Assembly (NCBI RefSeq): GCF_029227915.1
Contig: NC_079886.1
Span: 16,096,501 to 16,160,500, forward strand
Reading direction: 5' to 3'
DNA from: Hydractinia symbiolongicarpus
Taxonomy: Eukaryota > Cnidaria > Hydrozoa > Anthoathecata > Hydractiniidae
Length of the DNA stretch: 64,000 bases
The position numbers were made by a program, and so were the translations under genes. This document shows, piece after piece, positions 35,901 to 46,682 of the stretch; position 1 is the first letter of the stretch; every line of letters starts with the position of its first letter. The notes beneath the pieces are model-generated. The model was given only the letters and a program-made list of their open reading frames with translations, was not told the DNA's origin and did not search any database.

Positions 35901-37242
35901 AATTCAATAACGAAATTTAAAAATGGCCCGGATTTTTTGTCGTTTGAAGTGAAAACTTCTTTGAGAGAATTGAAGGAAGCGAATATTTTGGCAGATGAGG
36001 CATTTAATTATGTCTGAGCACCAAAAATTATTGAACTCAATGAGGTGTTTTGCGAGTTTTTGTGCCACACCATTTGAATTGTGGGACGAATGAAGCTAGC
36101 TCATTTGGAGCAAGATCAAGGCCGCTTTGATCTCTCAAAATTTCTGTAATTTTTGAGCCTCTCTAGAAAATTTTTAAACAATCTGCGTGCCACAATTTAA
36201 GAGTTAATTTTAAAGCGCTTTTGCAACAGAAAGTAGGTGAACATCTCAGCGCTGTTGTATGTTTTACTCCGTGTAGTTTTTGTTATATTTGAGGTTACAA
36301 CGAAGATTATTTGTGATGCGTCCTTAGAAGCAGGGTGGTGTGGATTAATACCAGTTGGAGAAACAGCAACCAACGTGACAACTTTCGGATTAAAATACAA
36401 TTTAGGTACGTATTACAGCCCATGAAAGCACACTCCAGAAGTCCCCAGTCTCTTTCGCTAAAGACGTATCACTTTCAGGTAACAAACTATTTTCGAAACT
36501 TATTTTAAAGATGAGTGGTCAGAAAGTGTTTTATAAGCTTTCAAAAATTAATTTCAAATGAACAACGAAGAACTCTACTCGCTTCAAAAATTAATTTTAA
36601 ATTAACAACGAAGAACTCTACTCGCTTCAAAAACTAATTTCAAATGAACAACGGAGAACTCTACTCGCTTACAAAATAAATTTCAAATGAACAACGAAGA
36701 ACTCCACTCACTTACAAAATTAATTTCAAATGAACAACGAAGAACTCTACTCGCTTACAAAATTAATTTCAAATGAACAACGAAGAACTCTACTCGCTTA
36801 AAAAATTTAATTTCAAATGAACAACGAAGAATTCTACTCGCTTAGATCTACAACAATCATACTAGGAAGGAATTTCTTATTTTTTTATTTGCAAAACTTA
36901 TTTTTGCGGATTTGAACCAAATCTGCAAAATATGTTACGCAAAATTTTTTTCCTCAAAATTTTGTACCCGTAAGGTAAAACGCAGGTATCAAATTTATTA
37001 AAAAATGCAAAATGCTCTGGGAAAAAGGCAACCACGCATGTAATTCAAAGCTGCAACCTTTCCTGCTAGCACTAAAGTTTAGGTTAATTAAACTCTGTAA
37101 TTATTTTTCAGACAATCAAGCCCTCCAGTTTGGATCATTAATAAGCACATCAAATTCTCTCGACAAGGACGTTGATCGTGTTACAGTTACTACGTCACAC
37201 CACTTATTGTGGAGTCTGGGCTATGACGCCAGTAAAGTGTAA
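26936..37242 (+). CDS. TPK1: Thiamin pyrophosphokinase 1
   Basis: Exons 27069-27143, 27340-27403, 27754-27826, 29531-29626, 35404-35550, 36294-36405 and 37112-37242 are firm. A first exon at 26936-26996 (ATG, donor T|GTAAGA) is tentative, but fits phase and brings the protein to 252 aa against about 243 in human. Hallmarks are [35 protein letters not shown] with the catalytic acidic cluster, [36 protein letters not shown] and [10 protein letters not shown] near the C terminus. The enzyme is cytosolic and transfers a pyrophosphoryl group from ATP to thiamine, making the cofactor thiamine diphosphate. The fourth intron contains an entire bHLH gene in antisense, and a 43-bp tandem repeat lies in the last intron. 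Confidence 0.93.
29997..33710 (-). CDS. bHLH-Orange (HES/HEY-like) transcription factor lacking WRPW
   Basis: Four exons (33678-33710, 33513-33599, 33132-33210, 29997-31405) close in phase to 535 aa. Residues 12-66 form the bHLH: basic region [18 protein letters not shown], helix 1, loop, and helix 2 [18 protein letters not shown]. Residues about 71-112 match an Orange domain ([21 protein letters not shown]). The long serine/asparagine/glutamine-rich remainder has no clear domain, and the protein ends ...NQYYASED, without the WRPW or YRPW that recruits Groucho. At the HES proline / HEY glycine position of the basic region this protein has leucine. Orange-domain proteins are nuclear repressors downstream of Notch or in patterning. 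The whole gene lies antisense in an intron of TPK1, so both could influence each other's transcription. Subfamily (HES, HEY, HELT) is uncertain. Confidence 0.85.
31715..32122. repeat. Tigger/pogo-like MITE
   Basis: Ends are CAGTCGACGCTTGATATCTC (left) and, inverted, CAGTCGATAGTCGAGATATC (right), flanked by TA on both sides. The ends resemble Tigger/pogo TIRs, and the TA duplication is that of Tc1/mariner elements. There is no transposase in its 408 bp. It lies in the TPK1 intron just upstream of the last bHLH exon. Confidence 0.6.
34811..35107. repeat. MITE with long imperfect TIR in TPK1 intron
   Basis: TCTTGGTAGC...AAAGTGCTAAAGTGGAGAGG on the left is mirrored by CCTCTCCATTTTAGCAC...GCTACCAAGA on the right, an imperfect inverted repeat of roughly 60 bp. 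The ORFs across it (34583-34771, 34870-35118) are chance frames. Confidence 0.65.
36540..36842 (+). repeat. 43-bp tandem repeat, about seven copies
   Basis: A 43-bp unit (ACAACGAAGAACTCTACTCG, then CTTACAAAATTAATTTCAAATGA) is repeated about seven times with few substitutions in the last TPK1 intron. The high copy identity suggests recent amplification. Confidence 0.9.
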
Positions 37243-37611
37243 CATGAATGATTCGTCTACTCCAGATTAGATACACGTGATTTATAAACAATCACGTTTT
37301 TATCTCCCGCTGATATGCTTGTGGTGAGTTACAAGAAAGTAGACAACGACAATGACATGGCTAGAGCAAAAAGCGTAGATGGAAGCCTTTTAAGAAATTT
37401 ATGCCCATTTTATATATTAAAACTATATATAAAAATGAAGTCATTCAAAATTCTAACTTAATCAATTTTCTCGAATTTTATCCTTACTAATGAAAATTCT
37501 TGGAAAGGTCAATTCGCGAAAATCTTTGCGAAATTACTTAAAATGAATTATTTTTTCTTCCCATTTTCTATTCTCTTGATTTACTCAGTATATTTTCTTT
37601 GTTGTAATCTT

Positions 37612-38155
37612 AGACCCCGTTTACACGCATTTTTTCACGCCGGCATGAGTTCACTTCGGTGTCTTCAGGAAACTCTATTGCTGTTCACACGTCAAAGCCG
37701 ACATGAAATTTCAAGCCGGCATGAGTTTCATGTCGATTTCGTGTAAACAGCCTCTTGATAGCCCTTACACAAAGTTTTATTTTGGGGCCGAAACGAAAAT
37801 TTCATTTCAGGCCCTTGTCTAGTCTTTGTCAATGTTTACATAGTTTCGGGCAAAATGAAAGTCATTTCGGTGTTGATTCCATTTCGGTCTAAAAGACGAA
37901 ACCGGAATTTTATTTTGCCTCCAAAATATTCATGTAAACACAATTTACACGAATTTAAACTATTGCGCATGCGTACAAAGTTATTGCGCATGTTAACAAA
38001 GTTATTGCGCATGTGTACAAAGTTATTGCGCATGTGCCGTTCACACAACTCTGGCATGAAAAACTCCATGCTTGGAGAAAGAAAGACAGGCTCCATATGC
38101 TCCATGTAAACAATGGGTTTTAAATCTGATTTTGGGTCCATGTAAAAGGCTACCT
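37612..38155. repeat. Two adjacent small TIR elements with a 21-bp microrepeat
   Basis: Element one (about 37612-37756) has CCGTTTACACG at the left and CGTGTAAACAG at the right. Element two (about 37757-38155) has ATAGCCCTTACAC and, inverted, GTAGCCTTTTACATGG. Inside the second, ATTGCGCATGTGTACAAAGTT is repeated four times (37972-38040). No transposase is present. Confidence 0.55.
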
Positions 38156-38921
38156 TAATGCATGGCTACTTTAACTCAATAATTACACCTAAAACAAATC
38201 AAAATTGCAATAAGCACATCTTTTTGCGAGCAACCTAATTCGCCAAAAAAAGGATAAAAACCTTAGTATAAAAAGTTAGAAATGTTATGGAATTCAAGGG
38301 TGTTTTGGAGCACCACGCGTATGTTGAAATAACGGGGAAAAGGGACTGATATAATAAACGGCGTTAAACTTTTTACAGGTAAATATTATATAGTGTTATC
38401 TGTTTTCAAAGTCGGATTAACACCATTTTAGATTTTACATCTGTTTCATAAGAATTTACTTAATGCTTGCGTAATAAAACAAATCTATTACCTTAAAAAA
38501 TAGACGCCTTAACTGGAATCTTAAAAACTTCAACGTTTGTTATCTTGTGCGATTTTCAGGAAATTTAAGCTCATTTCTTGGGATAGCTTTAACTTTTGAC
38601 ACAGAAAAACATCGAATTTATATTTCCTTCATTCTAATCAACTTGGACGTAAAGCGGAACTGTTCAATTTGCAAGAATATTATTCAGGCTTAAATTAAAT
38701 TAATCTCCCCTGATATATTAAAGGCTCAAGTTACGAGGAGTTGAATTAACGTACTAAAAGACGGCGAAAAAAATGAAAAATTGTTTTGTTCCGTCATAAG
38801 AAAGGGCATAAATCTTAAAAAAATCGAATTTAATTAAAATTAAAAAATGCAGGCATATTATATGCACTAAGCTGAAAAAAATTATAAAATATTTATTGAT
38901 TTACTTGTAAGCATTCTTTAT
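38156..38921. other. Convergent region downstream of TPK1 and P4H
   Basis: TPK1 (+) and the prolyl 4-hydroxylase (-) end toward each other. Between the small TIR elements and the P4H stop there is AT-rich sequence without exon or recognisable repeat. Confidence 0.5.
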
Positions 38922-41900
38922 TCACGCTAGTCCCTGCTTTATGTTATTATACTCAACTAAATGGTCATAGCCCCACTCGTCGTACCAACGGCACGATCCT
39001 TGTTCGTAGTAATCACATGAGATCTTTGGCTGTAAAAATTTACGTTTTGGTAAATCTGGTTCCATTGGACGTTTACCCAAAGCCATGAAGTTTTTGAAGT
39101 AATACCTGAATAAAGGTTAAATATTAGAGATAAAGGTTTTTGTTTCTGTTAACTAAATTTTAACGATAACATTATTTTATGTAAACAGTTACAAAAAAAA
39201 TGAAGATTTAAAAACACCCGCATTTGAGAAAATTGGGGACTTTACAAGAATTACCTCATTAAAGTACCTACCATCTCTGCAGGATATATTTCCGTCCCTT
39301 GATAACAGGTGCAGCTTCATGGACAGAAGTTTTATCACATTTTCCTTGTTTATTCATGTTAGTCCACACGATTAAGCGTCCTTTTCGTGGTGTCACACTT
39401 ACGCCCAATTTTGAAAAGACAGTCTCACCACCTTCTCTAACGTTTTGAAGATACACCAAAGCAGTAGCATATCGATCGCGCAACTCAGTGCTGTCTAAAT
39501 CACAGTCGGTATGACGTTTGTAACCTGCAGAAGAAAAGATTTTTGTCCTATAAATTTACAGTAACAATTATATACTTTAAGAGAACAAAATTGCGGGCAC
39601 AAACTAGGCAAAAAAATACGAACACAAAAAAAATTACGGATATAAACTTTTGCTAGTAGGAATAGGTGACATAAATTTTATACTTGGTCAATAATAAAAA
39701 TCATTTAAAAACGCACCAGGTTTAAAAGTGATGTTTTACATAGGTAAAATGCCTAATGTTAAAATATTAGGGAAACAAAGTTTTGCAAAAAAAGAAAGTG
39801 GAATATTTTAAAACAATAAATTTTCGCCAAAGATACAAAATTCGCGGGTCGTGAAAGTTTGCGCTCATAAGTATATCTACTAAGTAGACATAATTACGTC
39901 TGTTTACTGAATTTCGCACTCCAAAAGAACTACAAAGTAAATAAAATTATAAGAAATAGATTTCATAGTTGACGGAACAAAAGTGATATTTTCTTCGAGC
40001 AAAATCTTTTAATCTCTTTAATAATAGAGGTGTTCCGTCTTTTTGTGTGTCCGCGAAAGGCGCGTCCTGGTACGGAAACACGAAATGCGATATATAAAGG
40101 ACGGGCGACCCCGTGGAATCTGGGTAACCGACTAGTCTCTTTAATAATAGCCGTCGTTTGTCTGTGTTAGCCAAAGCGGCGTCCCGTAACGGAAACACGA
40201 AATTTTTAATATGCGCACGAGTATCAAATGCGATATATTTTTATCCACTTTGTTGCGACGGGTAAATTTAAAGGACGAGGGAACACGACGGGCGACCGCA
40301 TGGATTTTTCCAAGGGTTAACGACTATCTCTCTTGTGTCCCTACCTCAAGTAGGGACACACAAAATTCGGTATATAAAGGACGGGTGAACCGGTAGATTA
40401 AACAATGGGCCACCGACTAGGCTATATTATAATACCTGTATACTTCTGTCATGCAAAGTGGTACGGCCAGTAGCCAGATGCACCCAAACCGGTATAAAAT
40501 GGACTGGCGAGCCCGTGGATTTTTCCAAGGGCCACCAACAAGCATTAAAGTATTTGAAAAAACAATATGCACCTATCCTTTGAGGATACGACGTAATTTG
40601 AAACTTCCCGCCATGTGTTGAAGGTAATCCAGAAACCTTTTCAAACCTCCTCTCAAAAACTGAAGTAAATTTGCTTTCGCCAGGATAAAAAGCAGTGCTG
40701 TAGCTATATTTCAGTTTATCCTGCAATTGTCGAGAGAATGTGCTATTGATACAAGTTGTTTCTGGGGCAAAATCTTTCGGCGTTACTGTGTACGTTACAC
40801 CAGCATCTACGAGGTATTTTTGAAACGATATTATTCCAGAAAAACAAATTAGTGGTCCTATCTTATTTGATTTCTCGATAAATCTTAGGTGAGCTGCAGA
40901 CAAACCATCACATTCTTTGTCAGATAAAAAGTTATCTATCTGATAGAGCTGAACTGAGCTACCGTTTGACTTATATAACTCTTGCACATTCATGTTTAAC
41001 CCATCGATGGAGATGTTCCGCATAGATAAACCGGAACAAAAAGAAGGTGAGAAGACATTTGAGTGGACATCAGCGTGACCTAAAGGAAAACATAGAATAT
41101 ATAATTATCACACAGCTGCCATTTTGTTTGTTTTTGTCGAAGTTAGTGAGAATTGGAATTATTGTGTGAATGTAAAGGCGGATTTTAGGTAAAATCATAT
41201 ATATTTTTTTTATTTTCTTCTGTGTAAATAAATGTCACAATTGATGTGAACTACTTATAGGCTCCATAAAAAATAAGTGCAAAACTTAAAATCTACCTAA
41301 GTTGATGTTATTGCTGGTTAACTATAAAATTTAAGAATTAGTAAAAAATTAAAAACTTTTACCTTCATCTACACCAAGTTAGTGTCAAACAAAAATTACA
41401 CAATACCAGTCATTAATGCATTAGCTAAAGCACCGACACATCATATGTTGATTCTATTAAACATTACTAGCTAGCTACCTAAATTATAAGTTTGATAACA
41501 TTAATAAAAATACTTCCGTGTATCAACCTCACATAAATATATTAGTTACAAAAATGGTTAGCTACCTATATATACTGTTTTTTATGCTTTTTTTTCAGAA
41601 TTATTCAGCCTAGTAGCTAGCAGGCTATAGCAAAAGGTAGATAATGAAAATGGTAGTAAGCAAAATTACACCTAATTGGGCGTAAAGCTTTGGGTATACA
41701 CAAAAGTTGGTTGGTAAGCATTCAGCTTTACTTATATACCTTTGTTTTTGTCAGGGACGCTTTGCCTTTTCACTTTTGCTTTTTGGTGTTTTGGCTTGCT
41801 GCTGATGTTTGACTTGTTTGCTGCGTCATCCTCATAATATATGTTCCAACTAAAGTAAAATCCAAGTATTAATAAACTTGATACTAATAATATGTATTTA

Positions 41901-41998
41901 TTATTTTGCAGAATTGATTTTTTGGATAAAATTTTTCTGTTTACTTCTTTCCTTTTTTGAGGATTTGAATCACGTTTTTTGCGCAAGCTAACTGCCAT
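38922..41998 (-). CDS. Type II membrane prolyl 4-hydroxylase
   Basis: Exons 41740-41998, 40573-41079, 39272-39524 and 38922-39105 join in phase to 400 aa. Residues 1-30 are basic and cytosolic, and residues about 35-55 form a signal anchor (ILLVSSLLILGFYFSW). A basic stalk and the luminal 2-oxoglutarate/Fe(II) dioxygenase domain follow. Catalytic residues are visible: His260-Thr-Asp262 (HTD), the distal His324 (SVHEAAP) and Lys334 (KGRKYI) for 2-oxoglutarate binding. The C-terminal exon adds a cysteine/tryptophan motif (CRWYDEWGYDH) seen in animal and plant P4H-like proteins. Enzymes of this family hydroxylate proline in secretory-pathway proteins; the substrate here is unknown. At the third exon's 3' end TG|GTAGGT is used; reading through would hit a stop at once. 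The second intron contains a repeat array. Confidence 0.9.
40006..40560. repeat. Degenerate repeat array in P4H intron
   Basis: Units share TCTCTTTAATAATAG, CGGAAACACGAAAT, TATATAAAGGACGGGCGA, TGGATTTTTCCAAGGG and CCACCGACTAG, with at least three diverged copies between 40006 and 40557. The repeat reaches within about 15 bp of the acceptor of the third P4H exon block (ends before 40573) and is GC-richer than the intron. The unit is of unknown family. Confidence 0.6.
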
Positions 41999-42341
41999 TT
42001 TGTTTGTTTTTGCTGAAGTTAATGTGTATATTTTGCGGAATAGATTTTTTTATTACGGAGAATTAAACAAATATCATTTTGTGAAATATCGTAGTCATTT
42101 CCCGCTTGTCTTGTTTGCCCAGGCTGGGTTGTTTTTGTTTTCGTTGATGTTGTGTTTGTTTGTTTATTTGCCGTTGATGTTTTTCTTTGTTTCTTAGTTA
42201 TATCATGTAAATATTTTTTGCTTTCTGTTTAATCCTGACTTATTTTCCTTGTTTCGTTTTGATTTAAAATTAGGACAGGAGGCATACAAACATATGGTAT
42301 TATTGGGCCAATAATGGAAGAGTTGCTGTATTTTAACCTTT

Positions 42342-42377
42342 TTTAGACTAGCTAGCTAGCTGCTAGCTAGTCTAAAG
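42342..42377. repeat. Palindrome of GCTAGCTA repeats
   Basis: TTTAGACTAGCTAGCTAGC is followed at once by TGCTAGCTAGTCTAAA, an almost perfect hairpin with essentially no loop. Confidence 0.75.
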
Positions 42378-42492
42378 GGATCCCCTGGATCTAGGCATCC
42401 TGAGGGACCCCGACATAGACATTTTTCCCAAACCAGGGCTATTGAGTTTTTTTTGTCTTGTCAGCATCTGTTTGTTTAGTTCAAGCTTGGCT

Positions 42493-43000
42493 GTACGGGA
42501 TCTTTTCCCGATCGGGTGTCGGGTGAGTGTCCCTCGATTGAGTGAACCACTTGATCGAGTAAGTCGGAACTGGCGGCAATTTTTCACAACCACCCCATTT
42601 AGTGAGTCATAACTGACGGTAAAGTTTTAGCTAGTTAAATACATAAACAAACCGAGGGTGCTTGGGAGAGACTTAGTTCTTGCCTAGCACCCAGCCAGCT
42701 AAAGCTTTAGAGACAGCTAACTAGCTATGTTAAAGATATCAATATTTCTCTACTATATTTTGTGTCGGGTATGATGAAAAATATGCACATTTTTCTCTAT
42801 AGCTTGCTATACTGGCTTCTAACTAAACTAATTCCAAGCACATGTCTATAAGACAAATAAAATGAGCTTCAGAGGCACAACATGTGCAACCTAGACTGAT
42901 TCAGGTAAGTCTCTCCTGATCAGGTGGTTTGCGCACTCACTCGATCGGGTGATTTACCCGAATTGGGTGACAGACACCCGATCGGGGAATGATCCCGTAC
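42493..43000. repeat. MITE with 28-bp TIR
   Basis: The left end GTACGGGATC...CCCGATCGGGTGTC is the inverse of the right end GACACCCGATCGGG...GATCCCGTAC, with three mismatches in the spacer between the two blocks. The interior has further CGATCGGGTGA motifs. It is about 508 bp and non-coding. Confidence 0.75.
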
Positions 43001-43018
43001 CTTTGTTTTATTGTATTG

Positions 43019-43056
43019 TGGGCGCTGCTGTAGCTTAGTGGTTATAGCTATGCTAA
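43019..43056 (+). repeat. SINE head (A box only)
   Basis: GGGCGCTGCTGTAGCTTAGTGGTTATAGC matches the tRNA-like 5' end of the SINE at 20322. The B box and body are missing. Confidence 0.5.
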
Positions 43057-43655
43057 AACTTTTTTGCACTTATTTTGCTGCCTCAGTTAACCACAGACCC
43101 AAAATCACTTAAAACAAGCCAAAACTATCAAAAAAGGTTGCCATTAAATTACTATAGTAATTAATGTGGATGTTGACAGTCCTTGTACTTGGGAACCTCA
43201 GGTTGCCCCCCACCCCCCTACTGTTACTAAGAGTAGCCTACTTAAATGACTTCAAACTTTCCAAGTTGCCCTGGATCCACTTTTCTCACTTGCAAGGCCT
43301 TACCTAAATGGCTTTGGTAAGGTGGATATATTGAATGAAAAAAACATATGTATGGAAAATACTATTTCTATAACATAGCTATATATATTATGGGTAAATA
43401 GTTCATAAAATTGAAAAAATAGAATTTGTTAAAGCAATGTATATACCTCAAGAGAAGAAAAAAACGAATTTGTCAAGGCATTTTAATTTTAGAAAATCTT
43501 CCAAATTGGATTTATCGCTGAGGCAAAGTTTTTGAGACACACATTTTGTGTATATAATGCAATAAAATGTGAAAACCGTGAAAAGGATAAAAAGAAACAA
43601 GTATTTATATTGTGTTTGTACCGTAAAAAATCTTCTAAAATCCTCTAAATATTAA

Positions 43656-44682
43656 GGTGAAGGTATACCTTTTGAGCATGTTTTTTTTAAATTGCAATTT
43701 TTTCAGCGATAGTTAATCAAATTTTATTCATTCATAAATCACTAAAAAGCATTTTCAACCACCTATTAAATGGTATAAAAATAATTAAAACTTTTTAACT
43801 CATGAAAAGTACAGAGACATTTTTGAAACACACCCTGCCTTCAAAAAAGTGACTTCATTTACAAAACTACTTCTTTCCAAATCTCATTCGTTGTTCTATA
43901 GAATCGTGATAGATGTATGTAAAAACGTTTTTTTAATTATTTTCCACAAAGTCCCCGGTTTTTGATTTATTTTACTTTTTCTAAAAAAGCCATTTTTAAC
44001 TTAAAGATGTAATATCTAGAGAATCGTTGATTTTTGAAAATAAAAAAAATCGTTTTTAGATAAACACGTTGGCTACAGCACAGTAGCACTCTCCCTTGTA
44101 GATCTTCTGTAGTTTTGTAAAAGAGATTTGAAAAGTAATAGATGGTATACAGAAAAAAACACTCGAAAAAGTGTTTTAAAGATTTTTTAAAATATCACAC
44201 CTTTCAAGCATACTCATAATGATGGTGATACTTTCACACTTCCGAGGCGATGAATATTCAGAAGGTTGTCCTTTTAAATTTTATTATTCGCAAAGACGTG
44301 ACTGAGAATAGCATAGAAATAGAACTTTCTAAGTCGTTTAACATTTTTCTGTGACTTGCAGAAACAGAACAGGATGGCATACATTTTTAGAAATAAAAGT
44401 GTGTTTTTTTTCAGACAGTCATTTCTTTTCAGAAAGGAAATATAATTTATTTTTAAAAGTTATACTCAAGAGGATGATAAGTGTTAAAACATTCATTCTT
44501 AACTTAATTCAATTTATGGTGTGAAAGACCGATCAGAAAAAAAAAAGTTAGTTATTTGGATAAAGTCAATATTCCCCAAAAATAAATAAATAGTTTTACC
44601 ATTGGGAAGATTGTTGTTTTTTTAGTATAAATGGCTAATAAAAAAAATCAATTTTTTGATACAATAAAGGTATACCGTCACC
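43656..44682. mobile_element. TTAA-flanked non-autonomous element, about 1.03 kb
   Basis: TTAA lies on both sides (43652-43655 and 44683-44686). The ends GGTGAAGGTATACCTTT and, inverted, GGTGACGGTATACCTTT form a 17-bp TIR with one mismatch. TTAA targets point to piggyBac or Kolobok. There is no open frame of transposase length. Confidence 0.7.
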
Positions 44683-46022
44683 TTAAATAGAAGCAATAAA
44701 TAAATCTCTCTAAAATAATAAAATAATAATAATAAATATTTAAAGTGGCTAGCCCACAAAATCACAAAAACCTATAGTTAGTGGATTGTTTCCACTAGGG
44801 GCCACTAATAAAATTGAAACAAAAAAATTTCTTTAAAAATTAAATATAAACGAATAAATTTCGTATGAACCAAATACGACATTGTCACTGAAAATTTGAC
44901 ATTTTTTTAAGAAATGCTACCCATATGTTTAAATTCTTCTTATGCTCACACCACTTCATGTCATAATAAAGACCTATATAATATACAAATTCAATAGGAA
45001 AATTTTTTTTTTTCACTTTCTAAACCTTTTGTGATTACATGGACTAACTGCTATTTATTTGTTTCAGGTTGATTAACAATGCAACCAAAAATAATGATAA
45101 CTCTAAAAAACAAATAATCACTCAAACCGCAAACTTTTTGTAAGGCAGTAACAGAAGCCAATAGCATATATTTCATTTCATTTCAAACAATCATCCACAG
45201 AATGCAAATGCACATTTGCCACATTGCATCTTTCCTTACCAGTTTTAGGACATTTTTATTCCTGACGACCTTTTTTTTACTCACCTACTTACTTATAAAG
45301 AGACAACTAAAATTCTATGCAATTAAAATCTATTCTTTCTATAATTACCAGTTTCAATGAATTAGTAATATAAAATACTTGACTAAGTTCTTTCTTAAAG
45401 TATTTATTTATAATATGACAACCAAATAAATTTTCTAGGGAAAAAAATTACATATATACTAAATGTAATAAAACAGTCTAAAATTTGTTTAAATTATTTT
45501 TAAATGCCACTTTAAAATTTTGCACTGATTTTACTTTTTTTGAGACTGGGTAATTAACTAGAGAAGACTTTTGAGAAATATCTAAGAAAAAACAAAGCTC
45601 TACATATTACTACCGTGAATTGCTATCTGTAAACTATTTCTGGAATCATTTGTCTTAACTCTTTACAAAACATACTTTGGCATAGAACAGGACAACCTTG
45701 ACAATAAAAACATGGCAAAAATCATTTGAAACAGTAGCACAAATATGAACCCACAAAGACAAAATACAAATTATATACTTGTTGTTAATATATATTTGTT
45801 TCCATCAAGGGTCTTTCTACATAGATATAGAAAAGATATCCGGATTTTCTTTGCCATAGAAAAGGTCAACCTGGACACTCTGTTGTAAAACTTATATAAT
45901 ACTAAAGGGACATGCTCACATACTTTTCTGTGACGAGCTGCACACTATTACAAGTAGATGATATGCAAAAAAGAACCTTTATATATTTATTTTTTAAAAT
46001 TTTCTTATGCTTGCAGGTTATT

Positions 46023-46682
46023 ATGCATTTGCAAAGGCAATTTAAAGCATTAAAATCATTTGGTATAATAAATAGAAACAATAGTAACTGGGCACAAAAT
46101 TTAATGAATTACTTTCAAAGAGGAGGTCAAAAAACTATTAGGCAAGTTGGTGACCCAATACTTCGAGCACATGCTAAACCAGTTGAGTTGGCTTATTTAA
46201 TTGCTCCAGAGTTTAAAGAAATGGTAGATGAACTTGTTTCAACACTACGAAAAAAAAATGCTGCTGGAATTGCTGCTCCACAAATTGGCGTCTCCTTGCA
46301 GGTGATAGCTGCTGAAGTAACTGGGCACGATTTGAAATTAGCTATACAAAAGTATGGAAGTAAAGGAGTCACGAAAATGCAAATGACCCTCTTTCCATTG
46401 ACTGTTATGATTAATCCAAAAATTAAAGTTATCGATCCTACTACTGTAGCTTTTAAAGAAGGTTGTTTAAGCGTGGAAAATTTTACTGCAGTTGTCCCAA
46501 GGTCGCAGGAAATTGCTGTTGAGGCGTTGAATGTAGAAGGAGAAACAATTAATTTCACTGCGGTTGGATGGACTGCTCGTATAATTCAACATGAAGTTGA
46601 TCATTTGAATGGTAACCTATTTATTGATTGCATGTCATATAAGACTTTAACAAATGAAAAGTGGCGTTCATACAAATCATGA
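46023..46682 (+). CDS. Peptide deformylase, mitochondrial type
   Basis: A single coding exon of 219 aa. All three deformylase motifs are present: motif 1 GIAAPQIG at 82-89, motif 2 EGCLS at 146-150 with the metal-binding Cys148, and motif 3 QHEVDH at 189-194 with His190, Glu191 and His194. The enzyme removes the formyl group from Met at the N terminus of organelle-made proteins. The first ~35 residues are basic and free of acidic residues, as expected of a mitochondrial targeting peptide. The frame is open further upstream to 45912, but I chose the Met at 46023 because a splice-acceptor-like TTGCAG ends 5 nt before it, making the upstream part intron or outron. Confidence 0.93.
   Translation: MHLQRQFKALKSFGIINRNNSNWAQNLMNYFQRGGQKTIRQVGDPILRAHAKPVELAYLIAPEFKEMVDELVSTLRKKNAAGIAAPQIGVSLQVIAAEVTGHDLKLAIQKYGSKGVTKMQMTLFPLTVMINPKIKVIDPTTVAFKEGCLSVENFTAVVPRSQEIAVEALNVEGETINFTAVGWTARIIQHEVDHLNGNLFIDCMSYKTLTNEKWRSYKS

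Larger units (their letters stand above)
41999..46022. other. Gene-free stretch between P4H and peptide deformylase
   Basis: Divergent promoter side of P4H and of PDF, 4 kb apart. It holds a palindrome, a MITE with 28-bp TIRs, a SINE head, and a TTAA-flanked element, listed separately. The rest is AT-rich; no exon is supported. Confidence 0.6.

Noticed and set aside
39268-39483. P4H ending at the TAG right after ILQRW
   Set aside because: A donor TG|GTAGGT lies inside that codon, and the next exon supplies the conserved C-terminal motif in phase.
40427-41023. 198-aa single ORF as the P4H protein
   Set aside because: It reads through the donor at 40572 into repeat sequence; splicing to 39524 restores the catalytic domain.
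45912-46022. N-terminal extension of peptide deformylase
   Set aside because: The segment is hydrophobic, AT-rich and ends in a splice acceptor, so it is more likely untranslated.
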